Notes: a model not told the origin generated them from the letters alone. Counted from the first letter of the stretch, positions 40,939 through 49,378 are shown. The stretch is 54,528 nucleotides of DNA from a bacterium (GCA_021806615.1 JAJZRB010000002.1:1-54528); one strand, 5' to 3'. Numbers and translations: made by a program.

Positions 40939-40967
40939 TGGACATAATGGCAGGAAGTTGTTATAAT
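40939..40967 (+). promoter_or_regulatory. Promoter of iscS-iscU
   Basis: TGGACA (40939-40944), 17-nt spacer, extended -10 TGTTATAAT (40959-40967). A second TATAAT lies at 40934-40939, so tandem promoters are possible. Confidence 0.7.
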
Positions 40968-41000
40968 TAAATTCCTAATAAAATAAAGTTAAATCAAAAT

Positions 41001-42176
41001 ATGCAAGTTTATTTAGATAATGCCGCGACCACGCGACTGGATCCGCGCGTTTTAGCGAAGATGAAGCCCTATCTGACTACTAAATATGCCAACGCTTCTT
41101 CTATACATAAGCCTGGACAGGAGGCTTATTTAGAGCTCCTTAAGGCCAAGAAATCGGTGGCTAAAATTTTGAATGGCGAACCGGAAAATGTCATCTTTAC
41201 AGCCAGCGCGACCGAAGCCAATAATTTCATCATTAAAGGCGTCGCTCGGGCGAATAAAAGCGGCCAGAAGAATAAGATCATAGTTTCAGCGATCGAGCAT
41301 CCTTGCGTCCGCGAATCAGCCCGCGAGCTAGAGAGCGAGGGCTTCCAGGTAGAGTTTATCCCGGCGACGGCCGAAGGCTTGATCACTCCTGACGCCTTGC
41401 GAGGCTTGATTGACGACAAGACCATCTTGGTTTCAGTCATGATGGTCAATAACGAAATCGGGACGGTCCAGGATGTAACCGCTCTAGCTCGGGTGGCGCA
41501 TGAGTTCGGCGCTTATTTCCATACCGACGCCGTCCAAGCCGTTCCGTATTTAGAGATTGATATTAAAAGAATGGAGTTAGATTTCCTGAGCCTTTCCGGC
41601 CATAAATTTTATGGGCCGAAAGGAGTGGGCGTCGCTTATATAGACCGCCGCAAAAAGATCCGTCCGCTTATAGTCGGCGGCGGGCAGGAAGATAATTACC
41701 GCTCCGGCACTTACAACTTGCCGGGCATTATGGGTTTAGCCTACGCCTTAGAATTAGCTTATAAAGAAAGGAAGGCTTATCTGAAGAAAGTCAAAAGCTT
41801 GCGCGACCATCTTTTGTCGGCTATCCAGGAAGAAATACCCGGGATACAGATAAACGGTTCGCTCATAGATCGCGTGCCGGCTAATCTGAACGTCATGTTC
41901 GGTTATGTGGAAGGGGAAGCTATCCTGATAGATCTCTCCCAGAAAGGCGTCTATGTTTCTACCGGTTCGGCCTGTTCAGCGACGAACCTGAAGGCCTCGC
42001 ACGTCTTAAGGGCGATAGGCTTGAATAAGAATTTTCTGAATAGCAATATCCGTTTTTCTCTCGGCCGCTTCAATACCCGCCAGGAGATCGACTATACGGT
42101 AAAATGCCTGAAAGACACGGTTAAAAGGCTGAGGAAGTTCAGTCCGGTTAAGAAAATCGGCCAGATTCTAAACTAA
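41001..42176 (+). CDS. iscS: Cysteine desulfurase (NifS/IscS family)
   Basis: PLP enzyme that takes sulfur from cysteine for Fe-S cluster and thio-modification pathways. YLDNAATTRLDP at the N-terminus, SATEANNFII, EHPCVRES, NNEIGTVQD, HTDAVQAV, and SLSGHKFYGPKG with the PLP lysine are all present. STGSACSATN carries the persulfide Cys in its loop. It has 391 residues, similar to IscS/NifS. It is followed 21 nt later by IscU, so it most likely feeds the scaffold that supplies the hydrogenase and ferredoxin. Confidence 0.94.
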   Translation: MQVYLDNAATTRLDPRVLAKMKPYLTTKYANASSIHKPGQEAYLELLKAKKSVAKILNGEPENVIFTASATEANNFIIKGVARANKSGQKNKIIVSAIEHPCVRESARELESEGFQVEFIPATAEGLITPDALRGLIDDKTILVSVMMVNNEIGTVQDVTALARVAHEFGAYFHTDAVQAVPYLEIDIKRMELDFLSLSGHKFYGPKGVGVAYIDRRKKIRPLIVGGGQEDNYRSGTYNLPGIMGLAYALELAYKERKAYLKKVKSLRDHLLSAIQEEIPGIQINGSLIDRVPANLNVMFGYVEGEAILIDLSQKGVYVSTGSACSATNLKASHVLRAIGLNKNFLNSNIRFSLGRFNTRQEIDYTVKCLKDTVKRLRKFSPVKKIGQILN

Positions 42177-42197
42177 TTTAAAAAATATTTTACATAT

Positions 42198-42662
42198 ATG
42201 GCGCTTAATTATACCAAGAAGACAATCAATCATTTTTTGAAGCCGAAGAATATCGGCTCTATAAATAAGCCGGATGGCTATGCCCAGATAGGGAATATGG
42301 TCTGCGGCGACCAGCTGGACTTTTTCTTGAAAGTGGAAAAAGGGAAGATAAAGGATGTCAAATTCCTATCTTTCGGCTGCGCTTCTAATATCGCCACCGC
42401 CTCTATCCTGACGGAGAAGGTCAAGGGCCTCACCATTGAACAGGCGAAAAGCTATAATTGGCAGAAGATAGTAGATGAGCTCGGCGGCCTGCCTAGCCAG
42501 AAGATCCACTGTTCGGTGATGGCGGTCCAAGGCTTGAAGAAGGCGATTGAGGATTATGAGAATAAAAACAGCCTCGCATCCGCCCCTTCGGCTAGCGTCA
42601 AGACTAAGGCTAAGGCCAAGGCGGCTAAGAGCGAGGGCAGACTTGCTTCTAAGAAGAGATAA
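42198..42662 (+). CDS. iscU: Fe-S cluster scaffold protein IscU/NifU-N
   Basis: Scaffold on which Fe-S clusters are assembled. The three Cys and the Asp are in place: GNMVCGDQLD, SFGCASNIA and KIHCSVMAVQGL. It has 154 residues; after the usual IscU end a Lys/Ala/Ser-rich tail of about 35 residues (KTKAKAKAAKSEGRLASKKR) is added. This could bind nucleic acid or act as a flexible extension; its role is unknown. It forms a two-gene operon with iscS and no IscA, Hsc or ferredoxin genes adjoin. Confidence 0.92.
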   Translation: MALNYTKKTINHFLKPKNIGSINKPDGYAQIGNMVCGDQLDFFLKVEKGKIKDVKFLSFGCASNIATASILTEKVKGLTIEQAKSYNWQKIVDELGGLPSQKIHCSVMAVQGLKKAIEDYENKNSLASAPSASVKTKAKAKAAKSEGRLASKKR

Positions 42663-42683
42663 CATTTTAAGGTTAGGCCATAA

Positions 42684-42709
42684 AAAACACCCCCGCCAGG
42701 GGGTGTTTT
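42684..42709. terminator. Bidirectional terminator between iscU and the RRM gene
   Basis: AAAACACCCCC (42684-42694) pairs with GGGGGTGTTTT (42699-42709) around GCCA. A T run follows on both strands. Confidence 0.88.
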
Positions 42710-42739
42710 CTGTTATCTGTAAGGAGTCAAGATTCTAAA

Positions 42740-42997
42740 TTAAAATCTCTTTTCCAGAGGACGAGCCTCGTTAACGACCACAGTACGACCATCTAATTCC
42801 TGATTGTTGTACATGGCGATAGCTTTTTCAGCTTCCTCATCATTTTCCATTTCTACGAAACCAAAGCCTTTTGAGCGATGGGTCATCCGGTCCATGATAA
42901 TCACGGCAGAGATAACCTTACCAGCTTTCGCGAACGCATCCGCTAAGCCCTGTTCGGTCGTCTTGAAAGACAAGCCGCCGACAAATAATTTTTTCAT
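42740..42997 (-). CDS. RRM-domain RNA-binding protein
   Basis: Single RNA-recognition-motif protein of 85 residues, essentially only the domain. RNP2 is KLFVGGLS at the N-terminus and RNP1 is KGFGFVEM (about 43-50), with the aromatic residues that stack on RNA. Small bacterial RRM proteins of this type (cyanobacterial Rbp is the best-known case) act as RNA chaperones, often cold-responsive. It has its own strong promoter and a terminator-like hairpin in a leader of about 95 nt, so conditional or auto-regulated expression is plausible. Confidence 0.9.
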   Translation of the reverse strand: MKKLFVGGLSFKTTEQGLADAFAKAGKVISAVIIMDRMTHRSKGFGFVEMENDEEAEKAIAMYNNQELDGRTVVVNEARPLEKRF

Positions 42998-43045
42998 TTT
43001 CTTTTCACTAAAGTTTTTATTAAATTGTAAGACGACCTTTTTCTC

Positions 43046-43070
43046 AAAAAAAGAACGGATGGTCCGCTCT
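43046..43070 (-). terminator. Terminator-like hairpin in the RRM gene leader
   Basis: On the minus strand AGAGCGGA (43070-43063) pairs with TCCGTTCT (43059-43052), one G-U pair, loop CCA. Seven T follow. It lies about 22 nt into the predicted transcript and about 50 nt before the ATG. Confidence 0.7.
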
Positions 43071-43098
43071 TTCTCTGAAAATTGCTTACCTGTATGTC

Positions 43099-43127
43099 AG
43101 TATATCCTACTTTTAATTATAAGTCAA
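43099..43127 (-). promoter_or_regulatory. Promoter of the RRM gene
   Basis: TTGACT, 17-nt spacer, TATACT on the minus strand (43127 to 43099). Confidence 0.75.
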
Positions 43128-43167
43128 TAGCTGATAAAGGGGCGATAAGCCGGGTATTTTAGGGGAT

Positions 43168-43932
43168 TTAAGATAAAGCCACCTTGATGCCCGGGCTCAT
43201 GGAGGAGGATAAGCTGATATTTTTAAGGAAAATACCTTTAGAAGAAGAAGGTTTCGCTTTTTTGACCGTTTCTAACAGAGCCTGGTAATTTTCTAAAAGC
43301 TTCTGATCGTCAAAGCTCATTTTACCGATAACCGTATGGACATTGCCAGTATCATCATTCTTAAAGCTTATTTTGCCCTTTTTTAATTCCTCAATGGTCT
43401 TGACCGGGTTAGTAGTCACAGTATCGTTTTTCGGAGATGGCATTAATCCGCGTGTTCCCAGGATTTTCGCGATAAGCGCTAAATTCTTCATGAGGGCCGG
43501 TTCAGCGATGGCAACCTGGAAATCAGTTTTTTCGGTTTTTTTGATTTCATTGATCAATTCTTCGCCGCCTACGAAATCCGCTCCGGCCGCTTTGGCCGCC
43601 TTTTCATTTTCAGAAGAAACGAAAGCCGCCACCTTGATAGTCTTGCCGGTTCCGTGCGGCAGGCTGACAGCGCCGCGGACCTGCTGGTCTCCTTTCTTAG
43701 TATCGATGCCTAGGCGAAAATGGACTTCCACGGAGGCGTCGAATTTGGCTTTGGATAATTTTTTCAGGATAGTGAGAGCTTCTTCCGGAGAATAGCTCTT
43801 GAGGCGGTCGTAAATGGCGCTGTAATCAGATTTTTTCGGACTACGGGCCGGCTGGCGATCCTTTTTGTCGGTCTTTGTCTTTTTCGCGCTCTTGGCGGGT
43901 TTAAGCTCCGCCTCTTTCTTTTCTTTAGTCAT
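43168..43932 (-). CDS. rplA: 50S ribosomal protein L1
   Basis: uL1, which forms the mobile L1 stalk. SPEEALTILKKLSKAKFDAS, VEVHFRLGIDTKKGDQQVRG, LPHGTGK, GTRGLMPSPKNDTVT and the end region LKNISLSSSMSPGIKV are typical. It has 254 residues because of an extra N-terminal 35 that is Lys-, Ala- and Pro-rich (TKEKKEAELKPAKSAKKTK), probably disordered and RNA-contacting. It is the last gene of secE-nusG-rplK-rplA; rplJ and rplL do not follow. Confidence 0.95.
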   Translation of the reverse strand: MTKEKKEAELKPAKSAKKTKTDKKDRQPARSPKKSDYSAIYDRLKSYSPEEALTILKKLSKAKFDASVEVHFRLGIDTKKGDQQVRGAVSLPHGTGKTIKVAAFVSSENEKAAKAAGADFVGGEELINEIKKTEKTDFQVAIAEPALMKNLALIAKILGTRGLMPSPKNDTVTTNPVKTIEELKKGKISFKNDDTGNVHTVIGKMSFDDQKLLENYQALLETVKKAKPSSSKGIFLKNISLSSSMSPGIKVALS

Positions 43933-43992
43933 AAAATTGTTCGTGGTCAGACGTCAGCGCCTAAAATCAAGCGCTCACTCCCACAATTATAA

Positions 43993-44415
43993 TTATTTAA
44001 TTTCTACTCCCATTTGCCGCGCCGTGCCGGCGATGATCTTCTTAGCGGCCTCTAAATCATTCGCGTTCAGATCGGGCATTTTCACTTTTGCTATCTCTTC
44101 CAGCTGGGTCGCGTTTATTTTTCCTACTTTTTCCGTCAAGGGCTTGCCTGATCCCTTCTTGATGCCTGCGGCTTTTTTTATAAGTTCCGCGGCTGGCGGG
44201 GTCTTGAGGATGAAGTCATAGCTCCTGTCTTCATAGACGGTGATTTCTACCGGGATGATATCGCCCGCCTTATCTTTAGTCTTGTCGTTGAATTCTTTGC
44301 AGAATTGGGCGATATTAAGGCCATGCTGGCCTAAGGCCGGACCGATAGGAGGCGCCGGGTTAGCGGCTGCTCCGGGAATCTGTAATTTTATCTTGGTTTT
44401 TATTTTTTTAGCCAT
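43993..44415 (-). CDS. rplK: 50S ribosomal protein L11
   Basis: uL11, at the base of the factor-binding stalk. [20 protein letters not shown] with [16 protein letters not shown] is the conserved N-terminal domain. The C-terminal RNA-binding domain ends in [20 protein letters not shown]. It has 140 residues, the normal length. Located between nusG and rplA, as in most bacteria. ATG without Shine-Dalgarno (AAATATATGG context). Confidence 0.96.
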   Translation of the reverse strand: MAKKIKTKIKLQIPGAAANPAPPIGPALGQHGLNIAQFCKEFNDKTKDKAGDIIPVEITVYEDRSYDFILKTPPAAELIKKAAGIKKGSGKPLTEKVGKINATQLEEIAKVKMPDLNANDLEAAKKIIAGTARQMGVEIK

Positions 44416-44454
44416 ATATTTATTTTAGAGAGCGTAGAAGCGCCGCCCAGATTA

Positions 44455-45000
44455 TTAGATTTTTTTTATTTGCAGGAAATCCAGTTCTACCGGCGTTTCC
44501 CGGCCGAACATGGAAACAGAGACTTTGACCTTGCCTTTAGCTTCGTCAATGGCCGTGACCTTGCCCTCCATATTCTTGAAGGGGCCTTCGTTGATATGGA
44601 CCGGCGTGCCGATAACGACGTCAATCTGGAATTTCGGATCTTCCACGCCCATCCGTTTCTGGAGCGATTTTATCTCCACTTCGCTTATCGGCGTCGGAAT
44701 GGTCCCCGTACCGATGAAACCGGTGACGTTCGGAGTATTGCGGACAATATACCAGGATTCGTCCGTCACTTCCATTTCTACTAAGATGTAGCCGGGGAAG
44801 ATCTTTTCCTCGACGACCTTGCGCTTGCCGTTTTTAATCTTGATCTTTTTTTCCGTCGGAATAAGGATGTTGAAGATCTTATCTTCCATATCCAGGGATT
44901 CAACTCTTTGCTTCAGGTTCTGCGAAACGTTTTCTTCATAGCCGGAATAGGTATGTATGACATACCAGCGGCGGCCTTGGTTGAGAAGTTGTTTAGCCAT
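44455..45000 (-). CDS. nusG: Transcription termination/antitermination factor NusG
   Basis: Binds RNA polymerase and couples it to Rho or to ribosomes. The N-terminal NGN domain begins RRWYVIHTYSGYEENVSQNL and includes KIFPGYILVEMEVTDESWY, NTPNVTGFIG. The C-terminal KOW domain has GTPVHINEGPFKNMEGKVTA and VSMFGRETPVELDFLQI. It has 181 residues, no insertions. Second gene of the secE operon. Confidence 0.96.
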   Translation of the reverse strand: MAKQLLNQGRRWYVIHTYSGYEENVSQNLKQRVESLDMEDKIFNILIPTEKKIKIKNGKRKVVEEKIFPGYILVEMEVTDESWYIVRNTPNVTGFIGTGTIPTPISEVEIKSLQKRMGVEDPKFQIDVVIGTPVHINEGPFKNMEGKVTAIDEAKGKVKVSVSMFGRETPVELDFLQIKKI

Positions 45001-45123
45001 ATCTTTTTAGTGTTAACTGCGCTCGTTCGGAAGTAAAAATAAATTTTTCTTCCGCCCGCCCGCTAGTTAAGAGATTTAAGAACTATTTATGAACTAGTTT
45101 ATAAACAGGCGTGCCGCCTCTTA

Positions 45124-45309
45124 TTATCGGTAGATGATGAATTGGAAGCCGGAAGAGAAGAGGTAGTCTAAGAGGCCCAAGAAAAGAGCCGTGCCGATAC
45201 TGATGCCGATAACGAGCAGGGTGTAATTATAGGTTTCTTTTTTGGTCGGCCAGGTTACTTTTTTCATTTCCGCCAAAGACTCCTGGAGATAGGTCGTGAT
45301 TTTGTTCAT
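45124..45309 (-). CDS. secE: Preprotein translocase subunit SecE
   Basis: Small essential subunit of the SecYEG channel. Of its 61 residues, the amphipathic helix YLQESLAEMKKVTWPTKKET is the conserved SecE signature and is followed by one transmembrane helix (about 28-50). This is the one-helix form found in most bacteria outside Enterobacteria. First gene of the operon, directly behind the promoter at 45366-45394, with a 123-nt gap to nusG. Confidence 0.94.
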   Translation of the reverse strand: MNKITTYLQESLAEMKKVTWPTKKETYNYTLLVIGISIGTALFLGLLDYLFSSGFQFIIYR

Positions 45310-45329
45310 ATATTCGTATATTTGTATTT

Positions 45330-45354
45330 AAAAATAGCCCCCTAGGCCATTTTT
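45330..45354 (-). promoter_or_regulatory. Leader hairpin of the secE operon
   Basis: On the minus strand AAAAATGGCC (45354-45345) pairs with GGCTATTTTT (45339-45330), 10 bp with one G-U, loop TAGGG. The U residues lie inside the stem, so it is a weak terminator candidate. It begins about 5 nt after the predicted transcript start. Confidence 0.4.
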
Positions 45355-45365
45355 TATCTGTTAAA

Positions 45366-45394
45366 ATAATACAAAATCCCCGCAAGCCTGTCAA
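45366..45394 (-). promoter_or_regulatory. Promoter of secE-nusG-rplK-rplA
   Basis: Perfect TTGACA, 17-nt spacer, TATTAT on the minus strand (45394 to 45366). Confidence 0.8.
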
Positions 45395-45414
45395 GAGGCG
45401 ATCCCGGGCCTTTA

Positions 45415-45443
45415 TTGCTTTTTACCGATAAAAAAGATACAAT
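45415..45443 (+). promoter_or_regulatory. Promoter of the 45467-53530 operon
   Basis: TTGCTT (45415-45420), 17-nt spacer, TACAAT (45438-45443), 23 nt before ATG 45467; divergent from the secE promoter. Confidence 0.5.
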
Positions 45444-45466
45444 AAAAATGAACTAATAATTAACTT

Positions 45467-47197
45467 ATGGTTAGCCCAAATTTAATAAAACGGTCCGAGG
45501 AGTTACAGCCGGTAGAAGTGAACGAGGACACTAAAAAATTATTTCAGGTAATCTATAGCGAAAAGAATAAGAAAGCGTCGACTGACGATGACGTCGCCCG
45601 GATAAAAGTTTCCACCCTCATTTCCCGCTTAGCGGTTTTTTATGAAAAGATCAGGAATGCCGTCGATTATGATGAAGAGCACTTATTGCGTAAAAATGCC
45701 ATCGCCCGCATCCTGCGTCGCCAGATAATCATTGAGGGAGTCATCAAGGAAGATGACAGTATCCAGATAGCCGAGCATCTGTTAGTAGAGCTTATCCGGG
45801 GTAGCTATTTGCCCAACAACCAGATTCCGGAAAGCAAGATCCCGGAAGTCGCGGCTCGCTTAGAAAAATATATCGCCCTTAAGAATCAGATCTCTAATCA
45901 GATAAATTCGGAGTTGAATCTGAAGATTGATATCAATAAGGCCAAGGACCTCATCAACGAGAAAAATAACCTGACCCATTGGCTTTTAACCTTGGCCGCT
46001 TGCGAAATCGAAGAAGGCCTGGCGCCGAATAAGGTTAAGCAGATGATCGTCGCTAACCTTTTTTCGGTTTTATCAAAGAATATAAAATTGCCGGCGGATC
46101 TGCCTTATGAGCAGGATTTGGAAATACAGATTTATCTGAGTATCAGCCGCAATTTTTTGAAATTTGATGAGGAAATGATCAATTTCGTCCTGTTTAAATA
46201 TTATAATAATGATTGGCTGGAATTGAATAAAGTCGGAGAAACGACAGCGGCTGGCGACGATAAGATCAGGGCCGTGGCCATTGGATTGCGAGAGCTTAAG
46301 AAATCAATAGACTTTCAGCTCAACCACCCGCTGGCCCGCCAGTTAGACAAGATAGTCCGGATGTATTCCCTGTATTTCTCCATCTTGGCGGAAACCGTAG
46401 AATCTGATCCGACTAAGGTTTATGGAGAATTAGAGCGGGGGGAAAAGGCTTTCAGCGCCGCTATCCATAAGATCTGCGACTTGAAGTATAAGAAAGCGAA
46501 AAAACGTTTATGGCGGGTTGCTTTGCGCAGCATCATCTACATCTTCCTGACTAAGTCGATTTTCGTCTTCTTGATAGAGGTGCCGGCTATCAAGTGGTTT
46601 GGCGAGCCGGTTAATCCGGTTTCTCTGGCAATCAATGTCGCTTTCCCGGCCGCCTTATTGTTCTTGATAGTCTTCTTGACGCGCACGCCGGGCGAAGATA
46701 ATACCGAAAAGATAATCAGCGGCATTAAAGAGGTCAGCTTGGTCGGTAATGAGAAGAAGCAGCCGATCGTCCTGCGCCGCCCTGCCAGTCGCAATTGGCT
46801 GAAAAGCCTGGTCTTTAATCTGATTTATATCGCCGCTTTCTTCGTGTCGGTCTATTATATAGTCTGGGCTCTCACTAAAATCAACTTTAATTGGGTCAGC
46901 ATCACTATCTTCTTATTCTTCCTGGCTTTCGTCAGCTTTTTCAGCGTTCGGACGACGAGCGGCATCAAGGATCTCATGGTCGTAGAGCGCCGGGAGAATA
47001 TTCTCACTTTTCTTCTCGATTTATTCTATATGCCGATCATCCTGGTCGGCCGCTGGTTATCCCGCAACGTTTCCAAGATAAATGTCTTTATCTTCTTGTT
47101 TGATTTCGTTATCGAAGCCCCATTCAAGGTCCTGGTCGAAGTGGCTGAAGACTGGACCCGTTACGTCAGGGAACGGAGGGATAATCTCGATCAGTAG
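45467..47197 (+). CDS. Large membrane protein of unknown function
   Basis: Protein of 576 residues that I do not recognise. The first 350 residues are soluble and helical (for example ELNLKIDINKAKDLINEKNN), with no signal peptide. The C-terminal part has four to six hydrophobic segments, near residues 355-375, 390-410, 445-470, 477-497 and 520-545, with a soluble loop between. The final region (VIEAPFKVLVEVAEDWTRYV) is amphipathic. No catalytic motif is evident. It starts the operon that contains rsmI and metG, with 5 nt to rsmI. Confidence 0.6.
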   Translation: MVSPNLIKRSEELQPVEVNEDTKKLFQVIYSEKNKKASTDDDVARIKVSTLISRLAVFYEKIRNAVDYDEEHLLRKNAIARILRRQIIIEGVIKEDDSIQIAEHLLVELIRGSYLPNNQIPESKIPEVAARLEKYIALKNQISNQINSELNLKIDINKAKDLINEKNNLTHWLLTLAACEIEEGLAPNKVKQMIVANLFSVLSKNIKLPADLPYEQDLEIQIYLSISRNFLKFDEEMINFVLFKYYNNDWLELNKVGETTAAGDDKIRAVAIGLRELKKSIDFQLNHPLARQLDKIVRMYSLYFSILAETVESDPTKVYGELERGEKAFSAAIHKICDLKYKKAKKRLWRVALRSIIYIFLTKSIFVFLIEVPAIKWFGEPVNPVSLAINVAFPAALLFLIVFLTRTPGEDNTEKIISGIKEVSLVGNEKKQPIVLRRPASRNWLKSLVFNLIYIAAFFVSVYYIVWALTKINFNWVSITIFLFFLAFVSFFSVRTTSGIKDLMVVERRENILTFLLDLFYMPIILVGRWLSRNVSKINVFIFLFDFVIEAPFKVLVEVAEDWTRYVRERRDNLDQ

Positions 47198-47202
47198 CCC
47201 TT

Positions 47203-47889
47203 ATGAGCACTTTAAGGATCATCGCGACGCCGATAGGCAATTTAGAAGATATCACGCTGCGCGCGCGCCGGGTTTTGGCGGAAGCGGATTTTATCCTGTG
47301 CGAAGATACGCGGGTCACTAGGAAATTATTGGATAATTACCAGATAAAAACGCCGACGATCTCTTATCATCAGCATTCCGGCGTTTTGAAAATCGATAAG
47401 ATCATCGCGCTTCTGCGTAGCGGGAAGAATTTGGCGCTCGTTACAGACGCCGGCACGCCGGGCATTTCTGATCCGGGCGGCCAGCTCGTCTCTTTGGTGC
47501 GAACGGCATTAGGAAATGAGGTGCAGATTGAAAGCGTTCCGGGGGTTTCCGCTCTTACCGCCGCCGTCTCTATCGCCGGATCCGGCTTTGATCGTTTTTT
47601 ATTCCTGGGGTTTCTGCCCCATAAAAAGGGGCGCCAGACGATGCTTAAGGAAATCGTTGCCAGCCGGCACTCCGTCGTTATCTATGAATCTAAGCACCGC
47701 ATCATCAAATTGCTGGCTGAGCTCGCGGCGCTCGGCACTGAGAGCGGGACACTCGATGTCATGGTCGCGAGAGAATTGACCAAATTGCACGAAAGCTTTT
47801 ATAAAGGCGACCCGGGAACGATTTCATCCGCTCTGAAGGACGATCCCCATAACTTAAAAGGGGAGTTCGTTGTCTTGATCCGCAAATAA
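47203..47889 (+). CDS. rsmI: 16S rRNA (cytidine-1402-2'-O)-methyltransferase
   Basis: SAM-dependent methylation of C1402 in the ribosomal P site. It is a tetrapyrrole-methylase-fold protein: ATPIGNLEDITLRA, CEDTRVTRKLL, SYHQHSG, LVTDAGTPGISDPGG, SVPGVSALTAA and GFLPHKKGRQ occur in the family order, then KLHESFYKG. It has 228 residues, slightly shorter than usual (about 280) because the C-terminal extension is missing. Starts 5 nt after the membrane gene. Confidence 0.93.
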   Translation: MSTLRIIATPIGNLEDITLRARRVLAEADFILCEDTRVTRKLLDNYQIKTPTISYHQHSGVLKIDKIIALLRSGKNLALVTDAGTPGISDPGGQLVSLVRTALGNEVQIESVPGVSALTAAVSIAGSGFDRFLFLGFLPHKKGRQTMLKEIVASRHSVVIYESKHRIIKLLAELAALGTESGTLDVMVARELTKLHESFYKGDPGTISSALKDDPHNLKGEFVVLIRK

Positions 47890-47908
47890 CCATTCAAGAA
47901 ATATTTAT

Positions 47909-49357
47909 ATGTCTACGAAAAATTTCTATATTACCACCACTCTTCCTTATATCAATTCCGATCCGCATATCGGTTTCGCGGCGGAGATAATCAAGGCTGA
48001 CGTTATCGCCCGTTACGAAGCGTCTTCCGGCGCGTCCGTTTTTTTCAATACCGGCACCGATGAACACGGCCTAAAGATTTATCAGAAAGCTTCGGAGCTA
48101 GGCTTGGATGTCCAGGCTTTCTGCGATGAGTATTCCGCTAAATTTTTGCCTTTGAAAGAAAAGCTGAATTTGTCTTATAATAAATTTATCCGGACGACCG
48201 ACTCTCGGCATGAGCGGGCTGCCCAAGCTTTCTGGCGGAAATGCGCGGTGAACGGCGACATCTATAAAAAGATATATAAGATAAAGTACTGCGTCGGCTG
48301 TGAGATGGAAAAAACAGATTCCGATCTGGAAAATGGCCGTTGTCCGCTCCACCCTAACAAGGAGCTGGAAGTCATTGATGAGGAGAACTATTTTTTCCGT
48401 TTCTCTAAATATCAGGCGCCGCTTTTAAAATTATATGAAGAACATCCGGATTTCGTCCTGCCGACCAGCCGTTTGAAGGAAATAAGATCTTTCGTGGAAG
48501 CCGGCCTGCAGGATTTCAGCATTTCCCGCGTGAAGTCCAAAATGCCGCATGGCGTACCGGTGCCGGACGACGAAAACCAGGTAATGTATGTCTGGTTTGA
48601 CGCTCTGGTCAATTATATCTCTACCTTAGGCTGGCCGGACGATTTCGACGGATCAGGAAATTTCGAACGTTATTGGCCCGGTCTCCAGGTCTGCGGCAAG
48701 GATAATCTGCGGCCACAGGCGGCTATGTGGCAGGCGATGCTGCTATCTGCCGGCCTGCCTAATTCGCGGCAAGTCTTAGTCTTCGGTTTCCTGACCGCTA
48801 ACGGGCAGAAGATCAGCAAGAGTCTCGGCAATGCCGTTGATCCTTATGAATTAGTCGATAAGTATGGCAGCGATCCTTTGCGTTACTACCTCTTAGCGGA
48901 AATACCGCCTTATGAGGATGGCGACTATTCGGAGAATAAATTCCGCGAGCGTTATAACGCTGATCTGGCTAACGGCCTAGGGAATCTAGTCGCTCGCGTT
49001 TCCAATCTATTGGAAAAAAATAATATTACTACCGGCTTACAAGTCGATTTGTCCGAGCCTTCTATTAAAAACACCGTTCAAGCTTTCACTGATAAGATGA
49101 AGAATTATCATTTTAACGAAGCTCTCGCCGTCATTTGGGAGAAAATCAAGGAAAGCGATGAGATCTTAAGCCGGACCGCTCCTTGGAAAATGAGCCAATC
49201 GTCTGATGTCGCCGCGGTCCTGCGTCCGCTCGCGCAAACTATCCTGAACCTGGCTTATTTATTAGAGCCGTTTTTGCCTCAGAGCGCCCAAAAGATCCAG
49301 ACCCAGTTTTCTGCCGTCCAGATCAAGAAAGACGATCCGCTATTCCCGAGATTATAA
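47909..49357 (+). CDS. metG: Methionyl-tRNA synthetase, divergent active site
   Basis: Charges tRNA-Met. It is a class I synthetase of 482 residues with the N-terminal ITTTLPYINSDPHIGF, TGTDEHGLKIY, the zinc-binding YCVGCEMEK...CPLHPNKEL, YVWFDALVNYIS and GQKISKSLGN. The signature HIGH reads HIGF, and the usual RFHAxYWPAML reads RPQAAMWQAML, so two His that are normally conserved are replaced. Everything else is in order, and as an essential single gene in the window it must work if there is no second copy. No C-terminal tRNA-binding extension. It lies 19 nt after rsmI. Confidence 0.92.
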   Translation: MSTKNFYITTTLPYINSDPHIGFAAEIIKADVIARYEASSGASVFFNTGTDEHGLKIYQKASELGLDVQAFCDEYSAKFLPLKEKLNLSYNKFIRTTDSRHERAAQAFWRKCAVNGDIYKKIYKIKYCVGCEMEKTDSDLENGRCPLHPNKELEVIDEENYFFRFSKYQAPLLKLYEEHPDFVLPTSRLKEIRSFVEAGLQDFSISRVKSKMPHGVPVPDDENQVMYVWFDALVNYISTLGWPDDFDGSGNFERYWPGLQVCGKDNLRPQAAMWQAMLLSAGLPNSRQVLVFGFLTANGQKISKSLGNAVDPYELVDKYGSDPLRYYLLAEIPPYEDGDYSENKFRERYNADLANGLGNLVARVSNLLEKNNITTGLQVDLSEPSIKNTVQAFTDKMKNYHFNEALAVIWEKIKESDEILSRTAPWKMSQSSDVAAVLRPLAQTILNLAYLLEPFLPQSAQKIQTQFSAVQIKKDDPLFPRL

Positions 49358-49378
49358 GAAGATTATAATAAAAAATAT

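Noticed and set aside
43343-43795. Plus-strand ORF of 150 aa
   Set aside because: Antisense to rplA; Ser/Ala-rich translation without any family pattern.
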